From an uncultured Bacteroidaceae bacterium (GTDB lineage: Bacteria > Bacteroidota > Bacteroidia > Bacteroidales > Bacteroidaceae): a stretch of 64,000 bases of DNA. The position numbers and the translations under genes were made by a program. The notes beneath the pieces are model-generated. The model worked only from the letters and a program-made list of their open reading frames with translations, did no database searches and was not told the DNA's origin. Position 1 is the first letter of the stretch. Each line of letters opens with the position of its first letter. This document shows, piece by piece, positions 45,901 to 53,791 of this stretch. The DNA lies in assembly GCA_944320965.1 (NCBI GenBank), contig CALUJO010000007.1, positions 1 to 64,000 of the forward strand, read 5' to 3'.

Positions 45901-46875
45901 GACAGCCCTACAGATGAAGGATGGAACCTGATTGGTAATCCATATCTCTCAAATGTAAACTTGACCAAGCCGCAGAATGTGGAAATAGACGAATCACGCA
46001 TCTTGAAATATATGTACCAGTACAATCCTGAAAACGATACATACACAGTATGGGATATGGTTGAAAATTACGACCCAAGCCAGAAACTTGCGCCATTCCA
46101 GCCATTCTTTGTTCAGACCACACAAGCTGGTGCAAGTCTGAATATCAAGCCTCAGGCAAGAAGTCTGGAACTGAACAGAAAAGTGCTTTATCATTTGCAG
46201 GAAGCTGAAAGCAAGATTGCACGAATAGCACTCTTCAAAGATAACAGTGAGCAGGAACTTGACAGGACAGAAATCAGAGTTCAAAGAGAATCTGATTCTG
46301 AATTTGTAATGGGCGAAGACGCTATTAAGATGTGGGGAGGCATGAACGGCAAAACAAATGAAATTGCAACATACATAAACAGCAGATTCATGTCTGTAAA
46401 CGTATTCCCTGATGCTGAGTATACCGTACCGGTATATCTGCGACTGAATTCAAAAGGAATGTTCCGACTTGCAGTTAATTACAAGGCTGGATTTGGTGAA
46501 GATGACAAGATTATACTTAGAGATGAAAAGACAGGAACAGAATGGAATCTGCTTGACGGAGACGGTTATGAGTTCAATGTTGAGGATGAAGCTGATGCTG
46601 CAAAAAGATTTGTTCTCTATGTTAAGGCTGAAAACATTACAGACATAGATGAAAACAGTCACAATAGTGTAAAAGTCTATACAGACAACAATAATTGTAT
46701 TGTAGAAAACATTTCGGACGATTCAGTTGTTGAAATATATGACGTGGCAGGAAGACGTATCGTTTACTCCAAGCCTAATAACCATACATTCACAGTCAAG
46801 CTTAACGAAGGAAACTATATTGTCAATATCAGAGAAAATAACAAAGATTACACAACCAAGATAAATATCAGATAA
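39973..46875 (+). CDS. Giant secreted protein: sortilin-like propeller, two LamG-like domains, T9SS sorting domain
   Basis: The 2300-aa protein has a signal peptide (about 1-22) and a charged Lys/Glu-rich stretch. From about 150 to 870 it has a propeller rich in Asp-box/BNR motifs (FRTSDMGKTW, ETTDGGLSW, ISENKGVNW, YRSDDGGKNW, KSVDGGDTF), as in VPS10/sortilin-like and sialidase folds. Two laminin-G/concanavalin-like domains follow (about 970-1145 and 1455-1605; WIHVLVSQNRYG...YVDGNNV and WVHIAMVVRPNG...YLDGQRA). Next comes the GWNLIGNPYLSNV module common in T9SS cargo (about 1975-2055) and a sorting domain in the last 80 residues. Probably surface-attached and involved in binding or breaking down large polymers; no catalytic residues are certain. 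The next gene overlaps by one base. Confidence 0.8.
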   Translation: MKRSFTKILMLLMLPAAIYATVGNDGKDDKKKKAKMEKMMDEMPDSLYEDVKVEDLLKDEVYIKLACDGWSSREIQSIMGNYIKENRKNVRGSFEYGMYAKQWLPTFGITPGNDSIYAYVEPELNKEAVANVRKMLERTGSDYYPTTSYTPDDRKQKIRHKGLFRQVEQNPYTGRIHWIVVNPEDKDALMVVPDGAGIFRTSDMGKTWDCVTDRIPDREFRKICSHSAIPVDPDNWDHFFAFMKSGGSTAVYETTDGGLSWQRVENATHKNFKRGYAFRDKEGNLKFIGAVQSGNYMNNELWISENKGVNWTRIYIPEELKETHPENGNKGAFLQNFAFNPLNRDKIYFTGSRSIYYFDDGAKATLVNGQKQYNVKKLRFNVLSQDGQQVRYSDVTEFPYGSTSQGFLEINPNDTLQMWFASASRNVSYGVYSAIYRSDDGGKNWITLQEPKNGIGGGLAFGNESPWGWLGGFGVNFTDTTRLYGCSMSSAKSYNGGRNFYEFGWGTRIKSEINGTYYYLTSSRHNADNHCIVSHPFGRVFRGSDSGLFMIDPEINGHEWTSIDGKMGNQLHYSIKVNEFGDQLMLGNTQDVDVQTYREGRWGHWRGYEGTEAFINPYSQTCYFSGSGGGGGLNGVSLSSWYEGYTFPDVFTGNWYLIHNPNDNSKSFFRIEDFGTQTVNLSQNVMDDSGSGVGARDIFISRAGDKAVIVVMNTNNTLVKSVDGGDTFTTVKVIVNGATVNAKYSNCQLVGDPNQSRYVYLAQNGGKNIFKIDLDEVSEPGNMTTLGLPAGIDCSDIIYHEGSGDWYFFSKNYGLYRLANGEDTWKLWMKGFNPLQAGRIAINYTTQEMVIGDYGRGIWVADLETPSDRYFKNGFALKELSNVEGRITIGIDTKWTIPQYYNYKWTVNDVEVINPYQYLSSSELKSGDRVKLELTLRESPDVTTTSAEYTVKASQPVTEYAKVPGNALYSDGNGRIDLGYVDYFFNDFTIDMWIKPESNGVILANRPVEISKDTRGWALMIEGGKLKFRYAPANKFDLPTYETSETQEKDVVGPNVEMGKWIHVLVSQNRYGMINMYVDGNNVASDQRIKQTYPLNSSMYLSLFADGFENKCIKATVDELKIWNYAMNENDARKAMFSHNTSKPEKLAAYWSFNADNIGLEKELFSRSGIRSRVKANTEYVFMPVPVAAIRSDVKTLSGKTDFSYNGGKIMDITPSSNYSGEVGVYEYSKDITSIPDIDDNYYIVASVPYQIMTFGQADNDLTFDIDFNINPKSGKSYQLYKCELREDSKHWIKIKNLEVNESNTLTAKGINANDLNNKALIILENKPAIEVMILNNENSNEYVVYNDSKHEISIEAKTVGDMTQPSGLYEIQSTTGLMKITNNLTFISNKAKTSLVIDIDSLHGKDIAYDTIVGKTNNSIIPLPIVVKNKMLPKGIGKSATIKSGGMQVTDASVYNQLNGYNTVTMMGWVRIDDANILKGVKPMIFFRGGSSSPCGIHFADGNLRCHWNDGMYSKASHYTLTTKDVGRWVHIAMVVRPNGIDLYLDGQRAFYTFETPKAKIGSELMLGQNYSGDKWFTGAFDQVGLWNRSLTEDEVRYFMFNTPDLNDSNLVCYINMDKFDENGNVVELTRGSSLKYFGTVSSTPESSLLYVTKSQIIQNAGEGENGQEMHIALPTGKSSGFNISKFDGVSYDYISSEHPEYSPLVKEHYATINASNLNMTEAENVVITINKQQIKAGNNIKLAIRTINTTGGFSNYIDASSVTDGRAVFNVPGNLMNSPKEMMLFVDNSGNNNIEAEIFSDSFAANDTIVLDAITDVVKIKTRVISAPNDANINIVVNETAYASVDREVLNTEEFSEEEFTIRINKEGLDKLGVNPVTVKLNGVSVPAEFKFNVVLETIVNMELVNGDVSEVVVVKNSISSLPVKAKLVQGIMPDRIQITTEAGKATSSTDIGLGAAIANSDVMINENLEFHESDSPTDEGWNLIGNPYLSNVNLTKPQNVEIDESRILKYMYQYNPENDTYTVWDMVENYDPSQKLAPFQPFFVQTTQAGASLNIKPQARSLELNRKVLYHLQEAESKIARIALFKDNSEQELDRTEIRVQRESDSEFVMGEDAIKMWGGMNGKTNEIATYINSRFMSVNVFPDAEYTVPVYLRLNSKGMFRLAVNYKAGFGEDDKIILRDEKTGTEWNLLDGDGYEFNVEDEADAAKRFVLYVKAENITDIDENSHNSVKVYTDNNNCIVENISDDSVVEIYDVAGRRIVYSKPNNHTFTVKLNEGNYIVNIRENNKDYTTKINIR

Positions 46876-48803
46876 TGAGAAACAAATATTTCATTTCATC
46901 AATAATGTTCATGTTCACTGGGCTTCTGTCAGCCCAGGAACTTGAACTGATAGGGATAGTTTCGCATAATAATGAAAACTATGTGGGTCTGAAACTTGAC
47001 AACGGAGGAAAAGAACTGAGCTCCTTCTCCGTTGTCAAATACAATATGGACAACGGATTCAATACCACAACTACAAATGCAACGAATTATCAGTTCAAAG
47101 ATGGCTACTATCTGATTCCGGTAGACGGAAATACTGAAACAGAATATGCCTATAGGATAAAAGCCCTTTTCACAGACGACACGGAATTGAAAAGTCCAAA
47201 TATTGAAATTAAAGACGGAGCAACATTCCATTGGCTGGGTTCTGACCTACAATGGTCCAATTCGCATTCCTCTTATGGCGGTACGCCTATAGACCGTCCT
47301 ATTGACGGAGCTGAACATACACCTATAAAATTGGACGGAACAAATTATTATAAAAGTTACAGTACCCATGCCTATGGGTTCATTGAGTTTTCATTTGATG
47401 AAAACACCCCATATAGCAGATTCTATACAAAATATGGAATTATGGATAGCAATAGTAATGGAGATGTCATATTCACATTCATTGTAGATGGAACTATAGC
47501 AGAACAATATAAAGTTTATGCAAAAACAAATACTGTACAGGGAGCACAAGGTCCATATATCAGAGAATATGAAACAGCAATAAATGGGAAAAAACTTATA
47601 AGGCTACAAGGAGATATTTGGGACAATAACTGGGGTGACCACATGAACTTCGTAATGGGTCGTGCATATTTAAAACAGCCTGATCGCAAAGAGCAGACTG
47701 TTGAGCTTCCTGAATCTCAGATTCTGACAGCTGACAAGCCTTTTGTATATACAATAAATAATGTTTTCTCGTCAGGACTGGAACCACAGACCAGAATTGT
47801 CCGAGGAAACGAATACGCTACACTTGACGGACGTACACTAAATATAACATCCATCCCCGAAGACAAAAGCGAATATATCGAAGTAGAAATGTTCCAGCCG
47901 GGAAACGAAGAATTTGCTCCAAGCCAACTATACAGATGCAAATACTACATACGCAACTACAAGACAGTCAACAAAGACGAGAAACTTGTTCTTGAAAATG
48001 GTGCAGAAGTTGATATACTTACAGTTTACGGCGATTTCAAATCGGCAGGACAAGTTGTTGTGGAAAGCGGATTTGCAAAAATCAACAAGCTTGTTCTTAA
48101 ATATACTTTTATACCGGGAAAATGGAATTTCATAAGCTTTCCAGGAAACTTTAACATTGATGAAATAAGCAATATGAACGAACTGGGATACTTTCTGAAC
48201 AAATCGCCAAAGCCTTATTATATAAGAGAATACAGCACAAAAGCAAGAGCTGACGGAGAAAGTGCATGGACAAAACTCACAACTCCGGAAGTTCGCAAGA
48301 ACAAAGGTTACCTGATGGGAATTGCACGTACTGCCGACAATCCAAACTCTGACCCTGTTGAAGTGACATTTACAATAGACAATACAACTCTTGGAGTAAC
48401 AAGTACGTCTGATGGAACAATGAATGTACAGCTTGATATGACAATGGTTCCCGAAAACGAAGAAGTTGAAGTTGTGGTACAACCAGTTGACGTCAAAGGT
48501 ATACCGCTTGTTGTAAAAGTCAAGTTTGAACCTGAAGAAGAAGTTGTAAAACCTCTGAATTTCAAAAACGCATTGGAAGAAGCAAGAATAACGTTCAATC
48601 CAAACAAAAGCGGTATAAGAATTTCACTTCCAGAAAACAGTCCGGCTAAAGTGATGATATTTGACAAGAAAGGCAGACTTGCAAAAGCCGTAAAATATAT
48701 ATCACCATTTGTGATTGATATAAGTGATATGAAAAAAGGACACTATGATGTGCTTATACAATATGGAAATGCAAGAAGCTATAAAAATCTTGTCATTGAA
48801 TAA
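46875..48803 (+). CDS. Secreted NPCBM-domain protein with C-terminal sorting-like domain
   Basis: The 642-aa protein has a signal peptide (ending near LLSAQ). Residues about 118-270 resemble the NPCBM domain (ATFHWLGSDLQWSNSHSSYGG, THAYGFIEFSF, GDVIFTFIVDG), a module usually attached to glycoside hydrolases. A beta-rich middle part contains WNFISFPGNF, similar to the cargo module in the upstream giant. The last 75 residues (AKVMIFDKKGRLAKA...KGHYDVLIQY) look like a T9SS sorting domain. Its ATG shares one base with the upstream stop (TAATG), so translation is coupled and the two proteins are probably partners. No catalytic domain is recognisable. Confidence 0.75.
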   Translation: MRNKYFISSIMFMFTGLLSAQELELIGIVSHNNENYVGLKLDNGGKELSSFSVVKYNMDNGFNTTTTNATNYQFKDGYYLIPVDGNTETEYAYRIKALFTDDTELKSPNIEIKDGATFHWLGSDLQWSNSHSSYGGTPIDRPIDGAEHTPIKLDGTNYYKSYSTHAYGFIEFSFDENTPYSRFYTKYGIMDSNSNGDVIFTFIVDGTIAEQYKVYAKTNTVQGAQGPYIREYETAINGKKLIRLQGDIWDNNWGDHMNFVMGRAYLKQPDRKEQTVELPESQILTADKPFVYTINNVFSSGLEPQTRIVRGNEYATLDGRTLNITSIPEDKSEYIEVEMFQPGNEEFAPSQLYRCKYYIRNYKTVNKDEKLVLENGAEVDILTVYGDFKSAGQVVVESGFAKINKLVLKYTFIPGKWNFISFPGNFNIDEISNMNELGYFLNKSPKPYYIREYSTKARADGESAWTKLTTPEVRKNKGYLMGIARTADNPNSDPVEVTFTIDNTTLGVTSTSDGTMNVQLDMTMVPENEEVEVVVQPVDVKGIPLVVKVKFEPEEEVVKPLNFKNALEEARITFNPNKSGIRISLPENSPAKVMIFDKKGRLAKAVKYISPFVIDISDMKKGHYDVLIQYGNARSYKNLVIE

Positions 48804-48980
48804 TAATGAATCTGAGATAATTTACGAAACAGACAAAAACGTATTTGAAGAAAACTGTTTTTAAAAATTTTATAAATATAAAATGCAAACACCATAAAAT
48901 ATAAAAGGGATTAAAAAGACGTTTTTTTTGTCTATCATGCAAAAAAATATGTTTATTTTGAACAAAAAAGTAGGATATAA

Positions 48981-49011
48981 TTTGTTCGTATAATTATTAT
49001 CTCTATATTTG
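48981..49011 (+). promoter_or_regulatory. Orphan canonical promoter upstream of the small RNA candidate
   Basis: TTTG (48981-48984), exactly 19 bp, TATATTTG (49004-49011). No ORF follows before a terminator 45 nt downstream. Confidence 0.75.
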
Positions 49012-49014
49012 CAT

Positions 49015-49083
49015 TGTGTTTTCATAGCATTAAAATTTTAGATTAACAATTGAATGAGGGTGAAGCGTCGCCCTCTTTTTTAT
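49015..49083 (+). ncRNA. Candidate small RNA of about 69 nt
   Basis: A perfect promoter is followed by about 40 unstructured A/T-rich nt (GTGTTTTCATAGCATTA... ...GATTAACAATTG) and then an intrinsic terminator: GAGGGTG (49056-49062) pairs with CGCCCTC (49069-49075), loop of six, T-run 49076-49081. No start codon with a meaningful frame lies inside. It is separated from pheT, which has its own -7 box. I recall similar promoter-tail-terminator sequences in Bacteroides genomes but cannot verify this here. Confidence 0.65.
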
Positions 49084-49204
49084 TTGCGTCAAATCAGTCG
49101 AAAAGTTTCTTTCATTAATGCATACTTATCCGGCAAGCCTGACAACTTATCTGTCCAGGCCTCAAAAAAAATAATAAAGTAACAAAATATCCGCAATTTC
49201 TTTT

Positions 49205-49212
49205 TAATTTTG
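49205..49212 (+). promoter_or_regulatory. -7 box of pheT
   Basis: TAATTTTG matches TAnnTTTG, 69 nt before the pheT ATG; no -33 TTTG. Confidence 0.45.
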
Positions 49213-49281
49213 CAAGTCAATAGCTATCAGCAATAGATATAACTGACAATATCATAAACAGATAACTTTAAAACACAAAAT

Positions 49282-51741
49282 ATGAATATTTCTTATAACT
49301 GGCTTAAGGAGTACATTGATTTTGACCTTACTCCGCAGGAGCTTGCTACAGCGCTGACTTCAATCGGATTGGAAACGGGAAGCGTTGAAGAAGTTCAAGC
49401 TATCAAGGGAGGTCTTGAAGGATTAGTGGTAGGCGAAGTTCTTACTTGCGTTGACCATCCAAACTCTGACCACCTGCATATAACAACAGTGAACCTCGGC
49501 AATGGCGAACCCGTACAGATTGTATGTGGAGCAGCCAACGTTGCAGCCGGACAAAAGGTAATAGTAGCAACGATAGGAACAAAACTTTATGACGGAGACG
49601 AATGCTTCACCATAAAGAAATCAAAAATGAGAGGGGAAGATTCTTTCGGTATGATCTGCGCCGAAGATGAGATAGGCGTTGGAACATCACACGACGGAAT
49701 CATAGTTCTTCCTGATGACGTAGTACCTGGAACACTTGCAAAAGACTACTACAATATCAAGAGTGACTATGTTCTTGAAGTTGACATAACTCCAAACCGT
49801 GCAGACGCATGTTCACACTATGGTGTTGCACGCGACCTTTATGCTTACCTCGTAAGAAACGGCATAAAGACAGAACTACGTTCACCGTTCAACAAAGAAT
49901 TCAATATTGACAACCACGACCTGAACATTGACGTTGTTGTTGAAAATACTGAAGCATGTCCTCTGTACAGCGGAATAACAGTAAAGGGAGTTAAGGTTGC
50001 AGAAAGCCCTGAATGGCTGAAAACAAAACTGACTACAGTCGGTCTGCGCCCAATCAACAACATTGTGGATATAACAAATTATATAGTTCACGCTACAGGA
50101 CAGCCTTTGCACTGCTTTGATGCCGATAAGGTTGGAAGCAAGGTTATTGTCAAGACAATGCCATCAGGCACACCGTTCAAGACACTTGACGGAGTTGAAC
50201 GCAAACTGGATGAGCACGACCTAATGATCTGTAACGAAAACGGTCCTATGTGTATCGGAGGTGTTTTCGGTGGAGAAGAATCAGGAGTTACCGAAAATAC
50301 AGTCAATGTATTCATTGAAAGTGCATACTTCCATCCTACATGGATAAGAAAGACTGCACGCCGTCACGGATTGAGTACAGACGCTTCATTCCGTAACGAA
50401 AGAGGTATTGACCCGCTAAGAATTGTTGATAACCTTAAACTTGCAGCTTCACTCGTAAAGGAACTTGCAGGAGGTACAATATCTTCAGATATCAAACTTG
50501 TAAATCCTGTACCTTTTGAAAAGTTCAAAGTTGAGCTGACATACGAATATACAGACAGACTGATTGGCAAGAAGCTCCCTCACGACATGATAAAGAGCAT
50601 TGTCAAGTCACTTGAAATGGAAATCGTTGAGGAAACAGAAGAAGGTCTTAAACTTCTCGTTCCGCCTTATCGTGTAGATGTTCAGCGTCCTTGCGATGTT
50701 ATTGAAGACATTCTGCGCATATACGGATACAACAATGTCGAAATACCGTCAAGCCTGAAGTCAAGCATCACAGTAAAAGGCGAAGAAGACAAATCTGTCA
50801 AGCTTCAGAACCTTGTTGCAGAACAGCTTGTAGGACAGGGATTCAACGAAATAATGAACAACTCCCTTACACCTTCTGCCTACTATGACGGTCTTGAATC
50901 TTACAAGTCTGAAAATCTTGTAAGACTTATCAACCCTCTGAGCAATGACCTTAATGTTATGCGACAGACTCTTCTGTTCGGAGGACTTGAAAGCATTTCA
51001 CACAACATAAACCACAAGAACAGCAATATCCGCTTCTTCGAATTCGGTAACTGCTATTACTTCAACGAAAGCAAACGCAACGCAGAGCAGGTACTTTCAC
51101 CTTACAGCGAAGACATGCACATGGGTATCTGGATGAGCGGAAAGCGTGTTACAAACTCATGGGCACATGCCGAAGAAAACACTTCTTTCTACGAACTGAA
51201 AGCCAACGTTGAAAACATTCTTGTCCGCGTGGGAATAGACTTGCACAAGATTGCAATTGAAAAGTGCAGCGAAGATATTTTCTCAGCAGGAATCGTTTAC
51301 AAGACTCAGGGAGGCAAAGTTCTCGTAAAAGCAGGTATAGTTGCCAAGAAACTGCTCAAGAAACTTGACATCAGCCAGGAAGTTGTATTTGCCGATATAA
51401 ATTGGGATATCCTGATGAAGGCAATAAAATCATTCAGTGTTTCATTCAGGGAAATTTCAAAATATCCAGCCGTAAGACGAGACCTTGCACTGCTGCTTGA
51501 TTCTTCTGTTCAGTTTGAAGATATCAGAAAAGTTGCATTTGAAACAGAACGCAAGCTTCTGAAAGAAGTATCACTGTTTGACGTTTACGAAGGAAAGAAC
51601 CTTGAAGCCGGCAAGAAGTCATATGCAATGTGTTTCATTCTTCAGGATGAAAACAACACGCTTACCGACAAGCAGATTGACAAGGTTATGAACAAGCTGA
51701 TAAGCACCCTTCAGACCAAATTTGACGCAAAACTTAGATAA
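49282..51741 (+). CDS. pheT: Phenylalanyl-tRNA synthetase beta subunit
   Basis: The 819-aa protein has the full bacterial PheT order: N-terminal EMAP-like tRNA-binding domain (about 40-155: VVGEVLTCVDHPNSDHL, GAANVAAGQ), B3/B4 editing domain (about 215-385, SAYFHPTWIRKTARRHGLSTDASFRNERG), B5 (about 410-480, RVDVQRPCDVIEDILRIYGYNNV), the catalytic-like core, and a C-terminal FDX-ACB anticodon-binding domain (about 725-819, SKYPAVRRDLALLLD). With PheS it charges tRNA-Phe. pheS is not adjacent. yebC follows after 30 nt. Confidence 0.96.
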   Translation: MNISYNWLKEYIDFDLTPQELATALTSIGLETGSVEEVQAIKGGLEGLVVGEVLTCVDHPNSDHLHITTVNLGNGEPVQIVCGAANVAAGQKVIVATIGTKLYDGDECFTIKKSKMRGEDSFGMICAEDEIGVGTSHDGIIVLPDDVVPGTLAKDYYNIKSDYVLEVDITPNRADACSHYGVARDLYAYLVRNGIKTELRSPFNKEFNIDNHDLNIDVVVENTEACPLYSGITVKGVKVAESPEWLKTKLTTVGLRPINNIVDITNYIVHATGQPLHCFDADKVGSKVIVKTMPSGTPFKTLDGVERKLDEHDLMICNENGPMCIGGVFGGEESGVTENTVNVFIESAYFHPTWIRKTARRHGLSTDASFRNERGIDPLRIVDNLKLAASLVKELAGGTISSDIKLVNPVPFEKFKVELTYEYTDRLIGKKLPHDMIKSIVKSLEMEIVEETEEGLKLLVPPYRVDVQRPCDVIEDILRIYGYNNVEIPSSLKSSITVKGEEDKSVKLQNLVAEQLVGQGFNEIMNNSLTPSAYYDGLESYKSENLVRLINPLSNDLNVMRQTLLFGGLESISHNINHKNSNIRFFEFGNCYYFNESKRNAEQVLSPYSEDMHMGIWMSGKRVTNSWAHAEENTSFYELKANVENILVRVGIDLHKIAIEKCSEDIFSAGIVYKTQGGKVLVKAGIVAKKLLKKLDISQEVVFADINWDILMKAIKSFSVSFREISKYPAVRRDLALLLDSSVQFEDIRKVAFETERKLLKEVSLFDVYEGKNLEAGKKSYAMCFILQDENNTLTDKQIDKVMNKLISTLQTKFDAKLR

Positions 51742-51771
51742 TTAAAAATAAATACATAAACATAACTACCA

Positions 51772-52500
51772 ATGGGAAGAGCGTTTGAATATAGAAAAGC
51801 TACAAAGCTTAAAAGATGGGGCCATATGGCCAAAACATTTACAAGACTTGGCAAACAGATTGCAATTGCAGTAAAGGCAGCAGGTCCGGAACCGGAAAAC
51901 AATCCGGCACTACGTTCTGTAATCGCTACATGTAAACGCGAAAACATGCCGAAGGACAACATTGAACGTGCAATAAAGAACGCATTGGGTAAAGACCAGA
52001 GCGACTACAAGAGCATGACTTACGAAGGATACGGTCCTCACGGTATCGCAGTATTTGTAGATACACTGACAGACAATCCTACACGTACAGTTGCAGACGT
52101 ACGTTCAGTATTCAACAAATTCGGTGGAAACCTTGGAACAATGGGATCACTTGCATTCCTTTTCGACCACAAATGTATTTTCACTTTCAAGAAAAAAGAC
52201 GGAGTTGATATGGAAGAACTGATTCTTGACCTTATTGACTACAATGTGGATGACGAGTTTGACGAAGATCCAGAAGAAGGTACAATCACAATATACGGTG
52301 ATCCTAAGAGCTACTCTGCTATCCAGAAGCACCTTGAAGAATGCGGTTTCGAAGATGTAGGTGGTGATTTCACTTATATCCCTAACGATTTGAAGGACGT
52401 TACTGCAGAACAGCGCGAAACTATCGACAAGATGATTGAACGTCTTGAAGAGTTTGATGATGTTCAGACTGTTTATACAAACATGAAACCTGAAGAATAA
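51772..52500 (+). CDS. yebC: YebC/PmpR family regulator (TACO1 family)
   Basis: The 242-aa protein has the YebC signatures MGRAFEYRKATKLKRWGHMAK and NMPKDNIERAIKNALG near the N-terminus, YEGYGPHGIAVFVDTLTDN in the middle and acidic C-terminal strands. Members act as DNA-binding regulators or as translation factors that help ribosomes at proline stretches. It is downstream of pheT and probably co-transcribed, followed by a strong bidirectional terminator. Confidence 0.93.
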   Translation: MGRAFEYRKATKLKRWGHMAKTFTRLGKQIAIAVKAAGPEPENNPALRSVIATCKRENMPKDNIERAIKNALGKDQSDYKSMTYEGYGPHGIAVFVDTLTDNPTRTVADVRSVFNKFGGNLGTMGSLAFLFDHKCIFTFKKKDGVDMEELILDLIDYNVDDEFDEDPEEGTITIYGDPKSYSAIQKHLEECGFEDVGGDFTYIPNDLKDVTAEQRETIDKMIERLEEFDDVQTVYTNMKPEE

Positions 52501-52525
52501 ATCAAGCTTAAATCCCGATACAGAC

Positions 52526-52557
52526 AAAAAAGCCTGCCGTTAACGGCAGGCTTTTTT
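52526..52557. terminator. Bidirectional terminator between yebC and the outer-membrane protein gene
   Basis: AAAAAAGCCTGCCGTTAAC pairs with its own complement GTTAACGGCAGGCTTTTTT in a near-perfect palindrome, with T-runs on both strands. Confidence 0.93.
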
Positions 52558-52572
52558 CATATAATCAAAACA

Positions 52573-53412
52573 TCAGAAACGGAAAGATATATAAATTTTA
52601 AATGACTTGTTGCTGAACTTCCTTTTAGAAGTCTTGAACATATCGTTCGGATTCGTGAATTCAATATCACCTTCATCATTTATATTATCCTCTCCAAATT
52701 CCATACTATCTTCGTCTAGAGAGAAACCTTTGTAATTAGCTTTTCCCCAACGTCCTTCAATTCCAAGCCCTATTACCTTATAACTTACCGACAACCCACA
52801 GGTAAAATGAGGGACAAACTGCACATAGGCATAATCATTCATTGTTATAAACGAAGCGGAAGGAGCAAAACGGCCATAGGCACTTACCTTCAACTGGTCT
52901 ATAGGATTAACCGTTACAGAAGGACCGATCTGCATTGTATAGTCAAAATAATTTCTCTTTAAATCTATTTCCAAAGCCTCTTCATCACCACCGAAAGACA
53001 GCCCCTTTCCATTGCTGTTATCAAAAGAAGCGACAGTCACATCCAAATAACTGAAATCCAAACCGAATTTAATCATTCCGGCAAGAGGTTTCTTATGAAG
53101 GTAATAAGTTCTTCCCATACTATATGAAAAGCCAAACTTACTCTCCGGGACAGGCATTCCATCAAGATTCATAATGCAATAGCCAATGTTCGTATACTTT
53201 TTCCTTTTCCCCCAAACTTTCTCATAACGCTCCATATCCTTCATTTCCTGAAGTTCGGCATCTTTCTCACTAATCTGGTCCTGAAGCTGTTGAACAACCA
53301 TTTTCAAAGAATCGGATTCGACATTTGGATTTTCGGGAAAATCTTCAGACTGCGCAAACAGGAAGTTCCCGCATGTGGCAAAAAACAATAAAAACAAAAG
53401 ATTTTTTCTCAT
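52573..53412 (-). CDS. Outer-membrane beta-barrel protein with N-terminal coiled coil
   Basis: The 279-aa protein has a signal peptide (cleavage near LFAQ) and a short coiled-coil stretch (about 33-62: LKMVVQQLQDQISEKDAELQEMKDMER). About ten amphipathic beta strands follow, ending KIYISFRF with the terminal Phe of outer-membrane barrels. Family not recognised. The coiled coil before the barrel could mediate trimerisation or peptidoglycan contact. It is monocistronic; the -7 box at 53505-53512 gives a leader of about 90 nt. Confidence 0.7.
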   Translation of the reverse strand: MRKNLLFLLFFATCGNFLFAQSEDFPENPNVESDSLKMVVQQLQDQISEKDAELQEMKDMERYEKVWGKRKKYTNIGYCIMNLDGMPVPESKFGFSYSMGRTYYLHKKPLAGMIKFGLDFSYLDVTVASFDNSNGKGLSFGGDEEALEIDLKRNYFDYTMQIGPSVTVNPIDQLKVSAYGRFAPSASFITMNDYAYVQFVPHFTCGLSVSYKVIGLGIEGRWGKANYKGFSLDEDSMEFGEDNINDEGDIEFTNPNDMFKTSKRKFSNKSFKIYISFRF

Positions 53413-53504
53413 AACAGTAGTCTTTTTACATCTTCAATAAATCAAAATATATTCAATAAATTCACATTAAGCCATAATATTGTTAATTTATCAATAAGAA
53501 TATT

Positions 53505-53512
53505 CAAAGTTA
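53505..53512 (-). promoter_or_regulatory. Probable -7 box of the outer-membrane protein gene
   Basis: TAACTTTG on the minus strand, 93 nt before the start codon; no exact -33 element. Confidence 0.4.
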
Positions 53513-53640
53513 CAAAAAGCCACGGGCAAGAAAAATCATTAAAACAACATAAACAACAAGATAGGCGGGAAAATAATCAAGATAAGCAATATTGCACCCT
53601 ATATTTTTTATCAATTCCTTAACCCGGGGATTCACATCAA

Positions 53641-53750
53641 AAATCAGGCAGATATTTCAGCAAATACTTGCAATGTTTCAATAAAAAATCTCCTGCCTTT
53701 TTACCGGAAACATTCAAGGTTTTCAGTAAAAAGACAGGAGGTTTTTATTG
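53641..53750. repeat. Tandem array of five 22-nt units (22-nt family, copy 3)
   Basis: Units start at 53641, 53663, 53685, 53707 and 53729, an exact 22-nt period. As in the other copies, A-runs mark the start, T-runs fall at about position 14-18, and the core differs. As in array 81-190, units 3 and 5 are reverse complements and unit 4 (GAAACATTCAAGGTTTTC) folds on itself. The single mismatch in the outer stem is a C/A in the same relative place in both arrays although the paired sequences differ, which points to compensatory change. It lies 42 nt from the stop of the nucleotidyltransferase gene. Confidence 0.78.
53684..53746 (-). terminator. Very long hairpin inside the 22-nt array, terminator of the nucleotidyltransferase gene
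   Basis: Bases 53684-53704 pair with 53726-53746 (about 21 pairs, one C/A mismatch, one G-T). On the minus strand TTTTTTATTG follows. Confidence 0.75.
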
Positions 53751-53791
53751 GAATATCTTATCGGCCTGTATTTTCTGCTACAGGCTTATAT

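Larger units (their letters stand above)
48804..49281. other. Intergenic region with a candidate small RNA and the pheT promoter
   Basis: Besides the elements listed separately, 48804-48980 is AT-rich with no terminator that I can identify for the giant-protein operon. At 49134-49162, GCCTG-ACA and TGT-C-CAGGC arms form a hairpin without a T-run. Confidence 0.5.
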
